From Streptomyces actinomycinicus (GTDB lineage Bacteria; Actinomycetota; Actinomycetes; Streptomycetales; Streptomycetaceae), in NCBI RefSeq assembly GCF_016741775.1, contig NZ_JAERRK010000001.1, forward strand, positions 744,001-808,000: a stretch of 64,000 nucleotides of DNA, in the 5' to 3' direction. Each line of letters begins with the position of its first letter. Position 1 is the stretch's first letter. The translations under genes were made by a program, and so were the position numbers. Below the pieces are notes generated by a model. That model worked only from the letters and a program-made list of their open reading frames with translations, did not search any database and was not told the DNA's origin. Shown here piece after piece: positions 51,129 to 59,384 of the stretch.

Positions 51129-51148
51129 GCGGACGACAGTGTCAGGGC

Positions 51149-51276
51149 CCACCGACAAACCACCGACAGGCCACCGACAGGGGACCGGCCCGCCACCGAC
51201 AGGCCACCGACAGGGGGACCGGCCCGCCACCGACAAGCCAACGACAGGGGGACCGGCCCGCCACCGGCAGGGCGCA
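51149..51276. repeat. Tandem repeat, about 34-bp unit, upstream of the ABC exporter
   Basis: The unit CCACCGACAGGCCACCGACA followed by GGGGGACCGGCCCG occurs three times in near-complete form with partial ends (51149-51276). Each contains two 11-bp CCACCGACAGG sub-repeats. It occupies the promoter-side gap of the DrrA-like gene. Confidence 0.8.
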
Positions 51277-51279
51277 AAG

Positions 51280-51317
51280 GGACAGCCCGCCGACGGGGGA
51301 AGATCGGCGGGCTGTCC
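51280..51317. terminator. Perfect 14-bp hairpin terminator
   Basis: GGACAGCCCGCCGA (51280-51293) and TCGGCGGGCTGTCC (51304-51317) around a 10-base loop. It lies 16 bases past the panB stop on the minus strand. Confidence 0.88.
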
Positions 51318-51333
51318 GTGGTGCGACGGTGGA

Positions 51334-52200
51334 TCAGTGGACGGAGTGCGCCTCCGTCGGGAACGCGCCGCCGACGACGTCCTCGGCGAACGCCTTGGCC
51401 GCGCCGGTCATCACCTCACGCAGATCCGCGTACTGCTTCACGAACTTCGGCACCCGGCCCGGGGTCAGCCCCAGCATGTCGGTCCACACCAGGACCTGCG
51501 CGTCCGTCTCCGGGCCCGCGCCGATGCCCACGGTCGGGATGTGCAGCACGCGCGTGACCTCGGCCGCCAGCTCGGCCGGGACCAGCTCCAGCACGACGGC
51601 GAAGGCGCCCGCGTCCTGCACGGCCTTGGCATCGCGCAGCAGCTGCTGCGCGGCCTCCTCGCCCCGGCCCTGCACGCGGTAGCCCATGGCGTTCACGGAC
51701 TGCGGGGTCAGGCCGATGTGCGCCATCACGGGGATGCCGGACTCCACCAGCAGCCGGATCTGCTCGTGCGAGCGCTCACCGCCCTCCAGCTTGACCGCCC
51801 CGACCCCGGCCTCCTTCACCAGCCGGGTCGCCGAGCGCAGCGCCTGCACCGGCCCCTCCTGGTAGGAGCCGAAGGGGAGGTCGCCGACGATCAGCGAGCG
51901 CTGCGTGCCGCGGACCACGGCCGCGGACAGCATGGTCATCTCGTCGAGGGTGACGGGTACGGTCGTCTCGTACCCGAGGTGGCAGTTGCCCGCCGAGTCG
52001 CCGACGAGGATCACCGGGATCCCGGCCTCGTCGAAGACGGACGCGGTCATCGCGTCGTAGGCGGTGAGCATGGGCCACTTCTCGCCCCGCTCCTTGGCGA
52101 GGGCGATGTCGCGGACGGTGATGCGGCGGGTGCCCTTCCCCCCGTACAGCGCCTTGCTGCCGTCGGAAGGCTTGTTCTGGGCAGCCGAAAGCTGCGTCAT
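51334..52200 (-). CDS. panB: 3-methyl-2-oxobutanoate hydroxymethyltransferase
   Basis: A 288-residue PanB, making ketopantoate from 2-oxoisovalerate and methylenetetrahydrofolate, the first step of pantothenate synthesis. Conserved segments: MLTAYDAMTASVFDEAGIPV, ILVGDSAGNCHLGYETT (metal Asp), VVGDLPFGSY-like IVGDLPFGSYQEG, AVKLEGGERS, VMAHIGLTPQSVN and GIGAGPETDAQVLVW. ATG 52200 has AAGGAG nine bases upstream, so the longer frame to 52221 is not used. A terminator follows. No other pan gene is adjacent. Confidence 0.96.
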   Translation of the reverse strand: MTQLSAAQNKPSDGSKALYGGKGTRRITVRDIALAKERGEKWPMLTAYDAMTASVFDEAGIPVILVGDSAGNCHLGYETTVPVTLDEMTMLSAAVVRGTQRSLIVGDLPFGSYQEGPVQALRSATRLVKEAGVGAVKLEGGERSHEQIRLLVESGIPVMAHIGLTPQSVNAMGYRVQGRGEEAAQQLLRDAKAVQDAGAFAVVLELVPAELAAEVTRVLHIPTVGIGAGPETDAQVLVWTDMLGLTPGRVPKFVKQYADLREVMTGAAKAFAEDVVGGAFPTEAHSVH

Positions 52201-52362
52201 GGCAACGGCTCCTTCAGTCATCTCGAGGCGCCCTCACGGCGTCCCCGGACCGTCTCCATGGTGGCACCTCGTGCCAGCCAGGGCCAGGGGTACCCCCTGT
52301 GACACCGGCCCGTCGCCCGGCTTGGCCGGAACCCGACGCGTAAGGCCTTGGTAAAGGAATAA

Positions 52363-52383
52363 GATACGAGACCGTTCCGTATC
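52363..52383. promoter_or_regulatory. Operator candidate upstream of DHA2 efflux gene
   Basis: GATACG (52363-52368), 9 bases, CGTATC (52378-52383): perfect 6-bp arms, 24 bases before the ATG of the exporter. AT-rich DNA (GGTAAAGGAATAAGATACGA) around it is promoter-like. The TetR gene downstream of the exporter is the likely repressor. Confidence 0.65.
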
Positions 52384-52406
52384 GAAATGGCCGTAGGGTC
52401 GGACAC

Positions 52407-53993
52407 ATGACAAGTTCCGTCCCTGCCTCCCGAATACCGGAAGCGGTGCACCGGCGCCGCTGGGCGATCCTCGGCGTGCTGATGCTGAGCCTGCTGATCG
52501 TGGTGCTCGACAACTCGATCCTGAACGTGGCCATCAAGACCATCTCCACCCCGGCGCCCACCGGCCTCGGCGCCACCCAGAGCGAGATCGAATGGGCGAT
52601 CAACGCCTACACCCTCGTCTTCGCCGGCCTGCTGTTCACCGCCGGGCTCGTCGGCGACCGCATCGGCCGCAAGAAGGTGCTGCTCGGCGGCATCGCGGTG
52701 TTCGGCATCGGCTCGGCCCTGGCCGCCGAGTCCGGGTCGCCGGGCCAGCTGATCGCCTACCGCGCGCTGATGGCCCTCGGTGCCGCCTTCGTCATGCCCG
52801 CCACCCTCGCCGTGCTGATGAACGTCTTCGAGCGCGACGAGCAGCCCAAGGCCATCGGCATCTGGGCCGGCGGCGTCGGCCTCGCCATCGCCATCGGCCC
52901 CATCACCGGCGGCGCGCTCCTCGACCACTTCTGGTGGGGCTCGGTCTTCTTCGTCAACGTGCCCATCGTGATCATCGCGCTGGTCCTGATGGCCTGGCTG
53001 GTGCCCGACTCCCGCGACCCCCGGCCCGGCCGCCTCGACCCGGTCGGCGTGGTGCTGTCCGTGGTCGGCCTCGTGCTGCTGGTCTACGGCATCATCAAGG
53101 GCGGCGAGCTGGCCGACTTCACCGACGCCAAGGTCCTGGCGACCATCATCACCGGACTCGTCGTGCTGGCCGCCTTCGTCGTCTTCGAGAAGCGCAGTGA
53201 CCACCCGTCGCTGGACGTCAGCTACTTCAAGAACAAGGTCTTCTCGGCCGCCATGAGCGCCATCGCGCTGGTCTTCTTCGCGCTGATGGGCGTCACCTTC
53301 TTCGGTGTCTTCTACACCCAGAGCGTGCGCGGCTACTCCCCGCTCGAGTCCGGCGTGCTGATGCTGCCGCTCGCCGTCGCCCAGCTGATCTTCGCGCCGC
53401 GCGCCCGGCTGGTGGTCGACCGGTTCGGCAACAAGGCCACCACCACGGCCGGCCTGATCCTGATCGCCGCGACGCTGGCCGCCTTCGCCGGCTTCGAGGC
53501 GGACACGCCGATCTGGCTCCTGGAGGTCGTCTTCTTCCTGATGGGTGCCGCCATGGCGCACATCATGACCCCCACCTCGGTCGTCATCATGCAGGCCCTG
53601 CCGCGTGAGAAGGCCGGTTCCGCCTCCGCGCTCAGCAACACCTTCCGCCAGGTCGGCGGAGCCCTCGGCATCGCCGTCCTCGGCTCGGTCCTCGCCACCT
53701 CCTACCGCAACGGCATCGAGGGCAAGCTCGGCCTGCTGCCGCCCGGCCTGCGCGACACCGCCGCCGAGTCCATCGAGGCCACCCTGGGCATCGCCGAGAA
53801 GCTCGGCCCTCGCGGGGAGGCCCTGATCACCCCCGCCGACGACGCGTTCCTGCACGCCATGCACGTCACCGCCCTGTGCGGTGCCGGTGTCGCGCTGGTC
53901 GGCGCCGTCGTGACGGCCCTCTTCCTGCCGGGCAGGCCGCCGGCCGGTCAGCAGGGCGAGAAGGAACCGGAACTGGTCGGCGCCACGGACTGA
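52407..53993 (+). CDS. DHA2-family (14-helix) MFS drug exporter
   Basis: A 528-residue transporter of the EmrB/QacA family. Helix 1 has [18 protein letters not shown], the motif A loop is [14 protein letters not shown], and motif C lies in [20 protein letters not shown] then VFFVNVP. Fourteen hydrophobic segments fit the length. It probably exports antibiotics or other hydrophobic cations by proton antiport. It is followed 76 bases later by a TetR gene, and both likely form a ligand-induced resistance unit controlled at the GATACG...CGTATC palindrome. Confidence 0.93.
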   Translation: MTSSVPASRIPEAVHRRRWAILGVLMLSLLIVVLDNSILNVAIKTISTPAPTGLGATQSEIEWAINAYTLVFAGLLFTAGLVGDRIGRKKVLLGGIAVFGIGSALAAESGSPGQLIAYRALMALGAAFVMPATLAVLMNVFERDEQPKAIGIWAGGVGLAIAIGPITGGALLDHFWWGSVFFVNVPIVIIALVLMAWLVPDSRDPRPGRLDPVGVVLSVVGLVLLVYGIIKGGELADFTDAKVLATIITGLVVLAAFVVFEKRSDHPSLDVSYFKNKVFSAAMSAIALVFFALMGVTFFGVFYTQSVRGYSPLESGVLMLPLAVAQLIFAPRARLVVDRFGNKATTTAGLILIAATLAAFAGFEADTPIWLLEVVFFLMGAAMAHIMTPTSVVIMQALPREKAGSASALSNTFRQVGGALGIAVLGSVLATSYRNGIEGKLGLLPPGLRDTAAESIEATLGIAEKLGPRGEALITPADDAFLHAMHVTALCGAGVALVGAVVTALFLPGRPPAGQQGEKEPELVGATD

Positions 53994-54025
53994 GGTCCGC
54001 GAGCGCTTCCACGGGGGAGGAGGCG

Positions 54026-54047
54026 GCTGCGGGACAATCCCCGCAGC
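54026..54047. other. Hairpin between exporter and TetR genes
   Basis: GCTGCGGG (54026-54033), 6-base loop, CCCGCAGC (54040-54047). It could weaken read-through from the exporter into the TetR gene or shape its leader RNA; it has no U-tract. Confidence 0.5.
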
Positions 54048-54069
54048 ACAGTTGAGAGGACGGAACCAC

Positions 54070-54699
54070 GTGAGCCTTGCCGACAGCCGGCCGTGCCCTG
54101 CCGGTCCCGTACGGGGCAGGCCCCGCAGCGAGGCCGTGGAACGGGCCATCCTGGAAGGCGTGATGCAGCTCCTGGAGGAAGGCGTGCCCCTGGCCGAACT
54201 CTCCATCGAGCGCATCGCCCGCACCGCCGGGGTCGGCAAGGCCACCATCTACCGCCGCTGGAGCGGCAAGGAGGAACTGTTCATCGACGTCGTGCGGGCC
54301 GCCGAACCCCCGGACCCCGAACTCCCGGGCACGTCCATGCGCGACGACCTCCTCGTCCTGCTGGAGAACCTGCGGCAGCGGGGACTGGCCAGCCGGTCCT
54401 CGGCCCTGCTGCACAACGTCCACACCCAGATGAAGAGCAACCCCAGGATCTGGGCCGCGTACCACGAGAACGTGATAGCGCCCCGGCGCGCGCTCGTGCT
54501 CGACGTGCTGCGCCGCGGGCAGCGCGACGGCGAACTCCGGCCGGACGTCGACGTGGAACTGGCCAACGACCTGTTCGTCGGACCGATCCTCGTCCGGAGC
54601 GTGCTGCGCCCCGACGCCGAGCTGCCCGAAGGACTGGCCGGACAGATCCTCGACACCGTCCTGGCAGGCCTACGACCCGTCAGCTCCACCGTCGCGTAG
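54070..54699 (+). CDS. TetR-family regulator of the DHA2 exporter
   Basis: A 209-residue TetR regulator. The helix-turn-helix is AELSIERIARTAGVGKATIY then RRWSGKEELFIDVV; the C-terminal TetR_C_16-like domain has LLHNVHTQMKSNPRIWAAY. GTG 54070 is taken, with GAGAGGACGGAA upstream. Its position directly after the efflux gene makes it the natural repressor of that promoter. Confidence 0.9.
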   Translation: MSLADSRPCPAGPVRGRPRSEAVERAILEGVMQLLEEGVPLAELSIERIARTAGVGKATIYRRWSGKEELFIDVVRAAEPPDPELPGTSMRDDLLVLLENLRQRGLASRSSALLHNVHTQMKSNPRIWAAYHENVIAPRRALVLDVLRRGQRDGELRPDVDVELANDLFVGPILVRSVLRPDAELPEGLAGQILDTVLAGLRPVSSTVA

Positions 54700-54887
54700 C
54701 ACTAATGTGCGCGTTTTGTCACAGACCACTCCGGTCTCCGGGCCAACCGGAACTTCCGGGCCCGCCTTGTTCGTCCTCGTCTTCCGTACGGCCGTCACGG
54801 GACGGCGGGAACGGAGCCGATCATCCCCTAGGGTCGGAAGAGCACGGGGGGCGAACGGTGTGCACGGCAGGCAGTGAGGCAGACGGT

Positions 54888-55925
54888 ATGGCGCAGCAGG
54901 CGTACATGACGGAGACGGCGGGCGGCGGCTCGGGACCCGAGCGACCGGGATCCCGGCTCCGGCGCCTCGCGCACCGCCTGACCACCGGCTGGCGGGGCGA
55001 CCCGTGCATCTGGCGCCGCGGCATCGTCCTCGCCGTACTGGCACTGCTCCTCGCCCTGGTGATGCTGGTGCACTCGCACATCCCCAACGCCGTGGGCAAT
55101 CTCGGCAGTCTGACCGAGACGTTCCTGCCCTGGCTGGGCATCGCCATCCCGGTCCTGCTCGTCGCCGGCGTGCTGCGCAGGTCGGCGACCGCCCTCATCG
55201 CCGTGGTACTGCCGACGGTCGTGTGGCTGAACCTCTTCGGCGGGCTGCTCACCGACAAGTCGGGGGGCGGCACCGGGCTGATGGTGGCCACGCACAACGT
55301 CAACGCCGACAACCCGGACCCGGCCGCGACCGCCCGGGACGTGGCCGCCTCGGGCGCCGACGTGCTGGCCCTGGAGGAACTGCCCGCCTCCTCCGTCCCC
55401 GTCTACGAGAAGGCGCTCGCGGCGACGTACAAGCACCACGCGGTGGTCGGCACGGTCGGCCTGTGGAGCAAGTACCCGATGACCGGCGTCGAGGCCGTCG
55501 ACATCAAGCTCGGCTGGAAGCGGGCGATGCGCGCCACGGTCGCCACGCCCCAGGGCCCGCTCGCGGTCTACGTAGCCCATCTGCCCTCGGTACGCGTGAA
55601 GATGGAGGCCGGGTTCACCGCCCGGCAGCGGGACAAGAGCGCCGACGCGCTCGGCGAGGCCATCGCCGACGAGACCGTCGAGCGGGTCGTCCTGCTCGGC
55701 GACCTGAACGGCACGATGAACGACCGCTCGCTCAACGCCGTCACCTCGCAGCTGCGTTCCACGCAGGGAGCGGCCGGCAGCGGCTTCGGGTTCAGCTGGC
55801 CGGCGTCCTTCCCCATGGCACGGATCGACCAGATCATGGTCAAGGGCGTCGAGCCGGAGAGTTCCTGGACGCTGCCGCGCACCGGCAGCGACCACCTGCC
55901 GGTGGCGGCCCGCGTGAAGATGTGA
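54888..55925 (+). CDS. Membrane-anchored endonuclease/exonuclease/phosphatase-family protein
   Basis: A protein of about 345 residues. Three hydrophobic helices (about residues 43-62, 74-95 and 98-118) precede an EEP-family catalytic domain outside the membrane. VATHNVNADNPDPAATARDV supplies the conserved Asn, ALEELPASSV the metal Glu, YVAHLPSV the first His, LLGDLNGTMNDRSL the Asp/Asn pair and TGSDHLPVAARV the final Asp-His. The family covers nucleases and phospholipid or inositol phosphatases. The start is ATG 54888, or GTG 54858 with a good GGGGGG site. Confidence 0.88.
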   Translation: MAQQAYMTETAGGGSGPERPGSRLRRLAHRLTTGWRGDPCIWRRGIVLAVLALLLALVMLVHSHIPNAVGNLGSLTETFLPWLGIAIPVLLVAGVLRRSATALIAVVLPTVVWLNLFGGLLTDKSGGGTGLMVATHNVNADNPDPAATARDVAASGADVLALEELPASSVPVYEKALAATYKHHAVVGTVGLWSKYPMTGVEAVDIKLGWKRAMRATVATPQGPLAVYVAHLPSVRVKMEAGFTARQRDKSADALGEAIADETVERVVLLGDLNGTMNDRSLNAVTSQLRSTQGAAGSGFGFSWPASFPMARIDQIMVKGVEPESSWTLPRTGSDHLPVAARVKM

Positions 55926-56000
55926 CCCGTTCGCGGAACACGCCGCGGCCTCGACGCCGGCACGGCACCACCCTCGGCCGGAGCGCGGACCGGCACCCCG

Positions 56001-56140
56001 GCCCGGGTCCGGCCGCTCCGGTGCGGGTCCGGCTGCTCCGGCGCGGAGCTGGCTGCTCCTGTGCGGGTCCGGCTGCTCCTGTGCGGGTCCGGCTGCTCCG
56101 GTGCGGGTCCGGCCCCTCCGGCCCGGCGCCGGCCGCCCCG
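56001..56140. repeat. Tandem repeat, seven 20-bp units
   Basis: Seven contiguous 20-bp units, exactly in phase from 56001 to 56140, with the consensus GTGCGGGTCCGGCTGCTCCG. Units 3 and 7 are the most diverged. It fills the convergent gap between the EEP-family gene and the AraC gene. Confidence 0.93.
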
Positions 56141-56154
56141 GGGGACGCGTGCGG

Positions 56155-56994
56155 CTAGGCGGTCGATCCGCGGCCGGGCCACGCGATGTCGTCGACGGCG
56201 AGAAACGGCTCGCCGGCGACGGTCGCCGGGGTCGCCCCGGTGAACGCCATGACGTCCCGGTGCAAATGGGACTGGTCGGCGTAGCCGGCGTCGGCCGCGA
56301 CGCGGGCCGCGCCCTCACCCGCGACCAGGCGGTGGGCGGCGTGGTCGAAGCGGACCAGCTTCACCGCGCGCTTCGGCGGCAGGCCGAGCTGCGACCGGAA
56401 CCGGGTCCACAGCCGCTTACGGCTCCACCCGACCTCGGCCGCTAGCCCCTCGACCCGGGTCAGGCCACGGCTGCCGACGATCCGGTGCCAGGCCCAGGCC
56501 ACCTCCGGGTCCACCGGCGGCCCCGCCTCGTACCGGCGGGCGAGCAGCGCATCCGTCAACGCGAAGCGGCCCTGCCACGACGGGACACCGGCCAGCCGCT
56601 CGCGGATCAGGGACGCCTCCCGGCCCCACAGGTCCTCCAGGGACACGACGGCGCCGTCGAGGCCGGCGGGGGAGGCGCCCAGGACCGCACGTGCGATCAC
56701 CGGGGACAGACGCACCTGCACGCACTCGACGTTCACCCCCCGCGCCCGGACCGCGCCTCCGGACCCGAGTCCGGGCCCGGCGACGAGACTTCCCCGCCGC
56801 TGTCCGGCGGCACAGTCGAGGACGGGCGAGCCGGCGCCGAACTCCAGGAGCATCGTCACGGCCGGGTGCGGGACCATCCGGAGCGCGTCCAGGTCTCGCA
56901 CCCGGAACCCGGCCATGGTCAGACCGGCCACCCGGCTGGGCCGCTGCGGGCATGCGACGTCCCACACCGCCGCACCGTGCCTGAACGTCCGCAC
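56155..56994 (-). CDS. AraC-family transcriptional regulator
   Basis: A 279-residue regulator. The N-terminal half is a cupin-like sensor (HPAVTMLLEFGAGSPV) without a clear ligand motif. The C-terminal HTH_18 domain has GLAAEVGWSRKRLWTRFRSQ then LGLPPKRAVKLVRFDHAAHR and AADAGYADQSHLHRDVMAFT. The helix-turn-helix spacing is normal. The gene is divergent from the hydrolase-monooxygenase pair with a 76-base gap, so it probably controls them. Confidence 0.9.
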   Translation of the reverse strand: MRTFRHGAAVWDVACPQRPSRVAGLTMAGFRVRDLDALRMVPHPAVTMLLEFGAGSPVLDCAAGQRRGSLVAGPGLGSGGAVRARGVNVECVQVRLSPVIARAVLGASPAGLDGAVVSLEDLWGREASLIRERLAGVPSWQGRFALTDALLARRYEAGPPVDPEVAWAWHRIVGSRGLTRVEGLAAEVGWSRKRLWTRFRSQLGLPPKRAVKLVRFDHAAHRLVAGEGAARVAADAGYADQSHLHRDVMAFTGATPATVAGEPFLAVDDIAWPGRGSTA

Positions 56995-57070
56995 CGGCCC
57001 ATGCTACGGGAGCCGGCCGAAGGAACATTTGTCCAATCCGCCGGCGGGTAGCGGCGGCGACAGTGGGCCC

Positions 57071-57931
57071 ATGACTGTTTCTGACGGCGGACCGCACGTG
57101 CACGGCGGAGCCGGGGCCACCGGGCGTACGACCCTGTCGCTGGACGACGGCGACATCCACGTGTCCCAGGACGGCCCCCGCGACGCCCCCGCACTCCTGC
57201 TCATCCACGGCACCGCATCCTCGGCCCGCTCCTGGGACCCGATGGTTCCGCTGCTGACCGGCTCTCACCACGTCATCCGGATCGACCTGCTCGGGCACGG
57301 CCGGTCGGCCAAACCGGCCGACCGCAGCTACACCCTCCCGGACCAGGCACGCCGGGCCGGCGCCGCACTGGACCGGCTCGGCGTCGAACACGCCGTCATC
57401 GTCGGCCATTCCAGCGGCGGCGTCGTCGCCACCGCCCTCTCCGAACAGCGACCCGGCCTGGTGACCGCGCTCGCCCTCATCAACACCGGACCCGGCCTGG
57501 ACGCCTCCATCGCACCGCAGTCCGGCGCGAGCGGCCCCGCGCAGTGGCCGCCGGCCGACGAGCAGCTCCGGCTGTTCGCGAGCACCGGGTTCAGCCGCCC
57601 GGGCTACCGGTTCCCGGAAGAACTCCTCGACGACGCGCGCTGCATGACCCACCACACGTTCACCGCGACGACGCAGGGCACCCGCGCCTACCTCGGGCAA
57701 CGGGCACTGCCGGACCGGCTGCGGGCCGTCGGCAAGCCGCTCCTGGTCCTCTTCGGCGAGGACGACCGCCGGTGGCGGTCCTCGTCCGCCGCCGACTACC
57801 GCTCCGTTCCGGGCGCGACGGTCGAGCTGCTGCCCGGTCTCGGACACTCACCCATACTCGAGGATCCCCCGCGGACCGCCGCCCCCCTGCTGGCCTTCAC
57901 CACGCTCCACGCCGTACGGGCGGACCGATGA
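57071..57931 (+). CDS. Alpha/beta hydrolase
   Basis: A 286-residue hydrolase. The oxyanion region is LLIHGTASSARSW, the nucleophile elbow is VGHSSGGVVAT (Ser about residue 117), the acid is in VLFGEDDRRW and the His in LLPGLGHSPILEDP. It resembles haloperoxidase/esterase-type members. ATG 57071 is the start. The FAD monooxygenase gene follows after 14 bases, suggesting the two act on one aromatic or polyketide-like substrate, perhaps oxidation followed by ester or C-C bond hydrolysis. Both are likely controlled by the divergent AraC regulator. Confidence 0.88.
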   Translation: MTVSDGGPHVHGGAGATGRTTLSLDDGDIHVSQDGPRDAPALLLIHGTASSARSWDPMVPLLTGSHHVIRIDLLGHGRSAKPADRSYTLPDQARRAGAALDRLGVEHAVIVGHSSGGVVATALSEQRPGLVTALALINTGPGLDASIAPQSGASGPAQWPPADEQLRLFASTGFSRPGYRFPEELLDDARCMTHHTFTATTQGTRAYLGQRALPDRLRAVGKPLLVLFGEDDRRWRSSSAADYRSVPGATVELLPGLGHSPILEDPPRTAAPLLAFTTLHAVRADR

Positions 57932-57945
57932 CAAGGAGGGGCGCC

Positions 57946-59229
57946 ATGCGGATCCTCATCTCCGGCGCCGGCGTCGCCGGTCCGGTGCTGGCCTACTGGC
58001 TCACCAGGCACGGCTTCCGCGTCACCGTCGTCGAGCGCGCACCGGCCCTGCGCAGGACCGGCGGCCACGCGGTCGACCTGTTCCGGCCGGCGCTGGACAT
58101 CTCGGAGAAAATGGGCGTGCTCCCGCGCATCGAGGAGCGGGCCACCGCCACGAACCGGATGACGGTCCAGCAGGAGGGCGCACGGCACCTGGTCCGGGTG
58201 GACCTCGCCAAGATCTTCCGCGCCACCTCCGGCCGGCACGTCGAGATCATGCGCGACGAACTGAGCGAGATCTACTACGACGCCGCACGCGACGACGCCG
58301 AGTACGTCTTCGGCGACTCGGTCACCGCGATCGCGCCCGACGGCGAGGTGCGCTTCGAGAACGCCGCACCGCGCCGCTTCGACCTCGTCATCGGCGCGGA
58401 CGGCCTGCACTCCAACGTGCGCCGCCTCGTCTTCGACGAGGTCTCCCTCGCCGGCGGCTTCATCGGGGCCTACTTCGGGGTGCTGAGCCTGCCGAACGCC
58501 CCGGGCCTCGACCGCGAGCTGCGCATGCACGTCGGCGTCGGCCGCACCGCCGGCATGTACGGCGCGCGGCACCTCGGCGACGCGCGGGTGCTGTTCCTCT
58601 TCCGGAGCGAGCGCGAGCTGGGCTTCCACCACCACGACGTACCGCGGCAGAAGGAACTGCTGCGCGGTGCGTTCGCCGGCATGCACCCCGACGTGGACGG
58701 CTGGCTGGACGAACTCGACCGCACCCCGGCGTTCTACTTCGACTCGATCACCCAGCTCCGCATGGACACCTGGTCGCGGGGGAGGGTGACGCTCGTCGGC
58801 GACGCGGGCTACTGCCCCGGCCCGGCCGTCGGCGGCAGCACCAGTCTGGCCGTCGTCGGCGCGTACGTCCTCGCCGGGGAGCTGGCGCGGGCGGGCGGCG
58901 ACCACGAACGCGCCTTCCCCGCCTACGAACAGGCGATGGCGGAGCACGTGCGCGGCAGCCGCGCGGCCGCGCTCAGCGCCGCGAAGACCCTGGTCCCCAC
59001 CTCACGCCTCGGCGTGCGGGGACTGGCCGAGGGCGCCCGCCTGATCTCCGCCCTGCCCGCGGGGCCCGGCCGGGCCCTCCTCCGCCTCACCAGCAGGACC
59101 GCACGCCTCCACAACGCCATGACCGTCGGCGACTATCCGCCACCGCCCACCGCACCACGAGGCCGGGCCGACCTCACGGGCAGCCCCGGCGGCACCCCCG
59201 CAGGCGCCCCGGAGGCCGGCCCGGGATGA
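57946..59229 (+). CDS. FAD-dependent aromatic monooxygenase
   Basis: A 427-residue group A flavoprotein monooxygenase. FAD-binding GxGxxG is RILISGAGVAGPVLAYWLTR. The NADPH/FAD DG motif is FDLVIGADGLHSNVRRLVFD, and the GD motif is VTLVGDAGYCPGPAVGGSTS. These enzymes hydroxylate aromatic rings or inactivate tetracycline- or rifamycin-like drugs. AAGGAGG six to seven bases before ATG 57946 fixes the start (an upstream in-frame ATG at 57928 is not used). The Pro/Ala-rich C-terminal tail beyond residue 390 is unusual. Confidence 0.9.
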   Translation: MRILISGAGVAGPVLAYWLTRHGFRVTVVERAPALRRTGGHAVDLFRPALDISEKMGVLPRIEERATATNRMTVQQEGARHLVRVDLAKIFRATSGRHVEIMRDELSEIYYDAARDDAEYVFGDSVTAIAPDGEVRFENAAPRRFDLVIGADGLHSNVRRLVFDEVSLAGGFIGAYFGVLSLPNAPGLDRELRMHVGVGRTAGMYGARHLGDARVLFLFRSERELGFHHHDVPRQKELLRGAFAGMHPDVDGWLDELDRTPAFYFDSITQLRMDTWSRGRVTLVGDAGYCPGPAVGGSTSLAVVGAYVLAGELARAGGDHERAFPAYEQAMAEHVRGSRAAALSAAKTLVPTSRLGVRGLAEGARLISALPAGPGRALLRLTSRTARLHNAMTVGDYPPPPTAPRGRADLTGSPGGTPAGAPEAGPG

Positions 59230-59329
59230 GGTGACCGGGCCGGAGCCCGGGGCCCACAGCGGTGGACGTGAAGGTGCTCACACCGGTGACCGGGCCCCGC
59301 CCAGCTGGAATACCGGACCCGGCAGAGTT

Positions 59330-59346
59330 TGTTCCGTACGGGAACA
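59330..59346. promoter_or_regulatory. Palindrome upstream of MFS exporter (operator candidate)
   Basis: TGTTCC-GTACG-GGAACA: perfect 6-bp arms around 5 bp, 38 bases before ATG 59385. It lies in the most AT-rich part of the gap, a plausible promoter region. Confidence 0.6.
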
Positions 59347-59384
59347 TAGCGCGACAGCTGTACGCACTCTCTGGAAGGTCCTTC

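Noticed and set aside
51149..51276. CRISPR-like array near the ABC exporter
   Set aside because: Repeats contain sub-repeats and no unique spacers; a simple tandem repeat.
52218..54248. A 676-codon minus-strand frame across the DHA2 exporter
   Set aside because: Low-complexity Gly/Asp/Glu/His-rich translation opposite a clear membrane transporter; composition shadow.
56001..56140. CRISPR-like regular array
   Set aside because: The 20-bp units are contiguous with no spacers, and there are no cas genes in the window.
54828..56318. A 496-codon minus-strand frame over the EEP-family gene and the 20-bp repeats
   Set aside because: It reads through the tandem repeat and antisense to a gene with intact catalytic motifs; no ribosome binding site.
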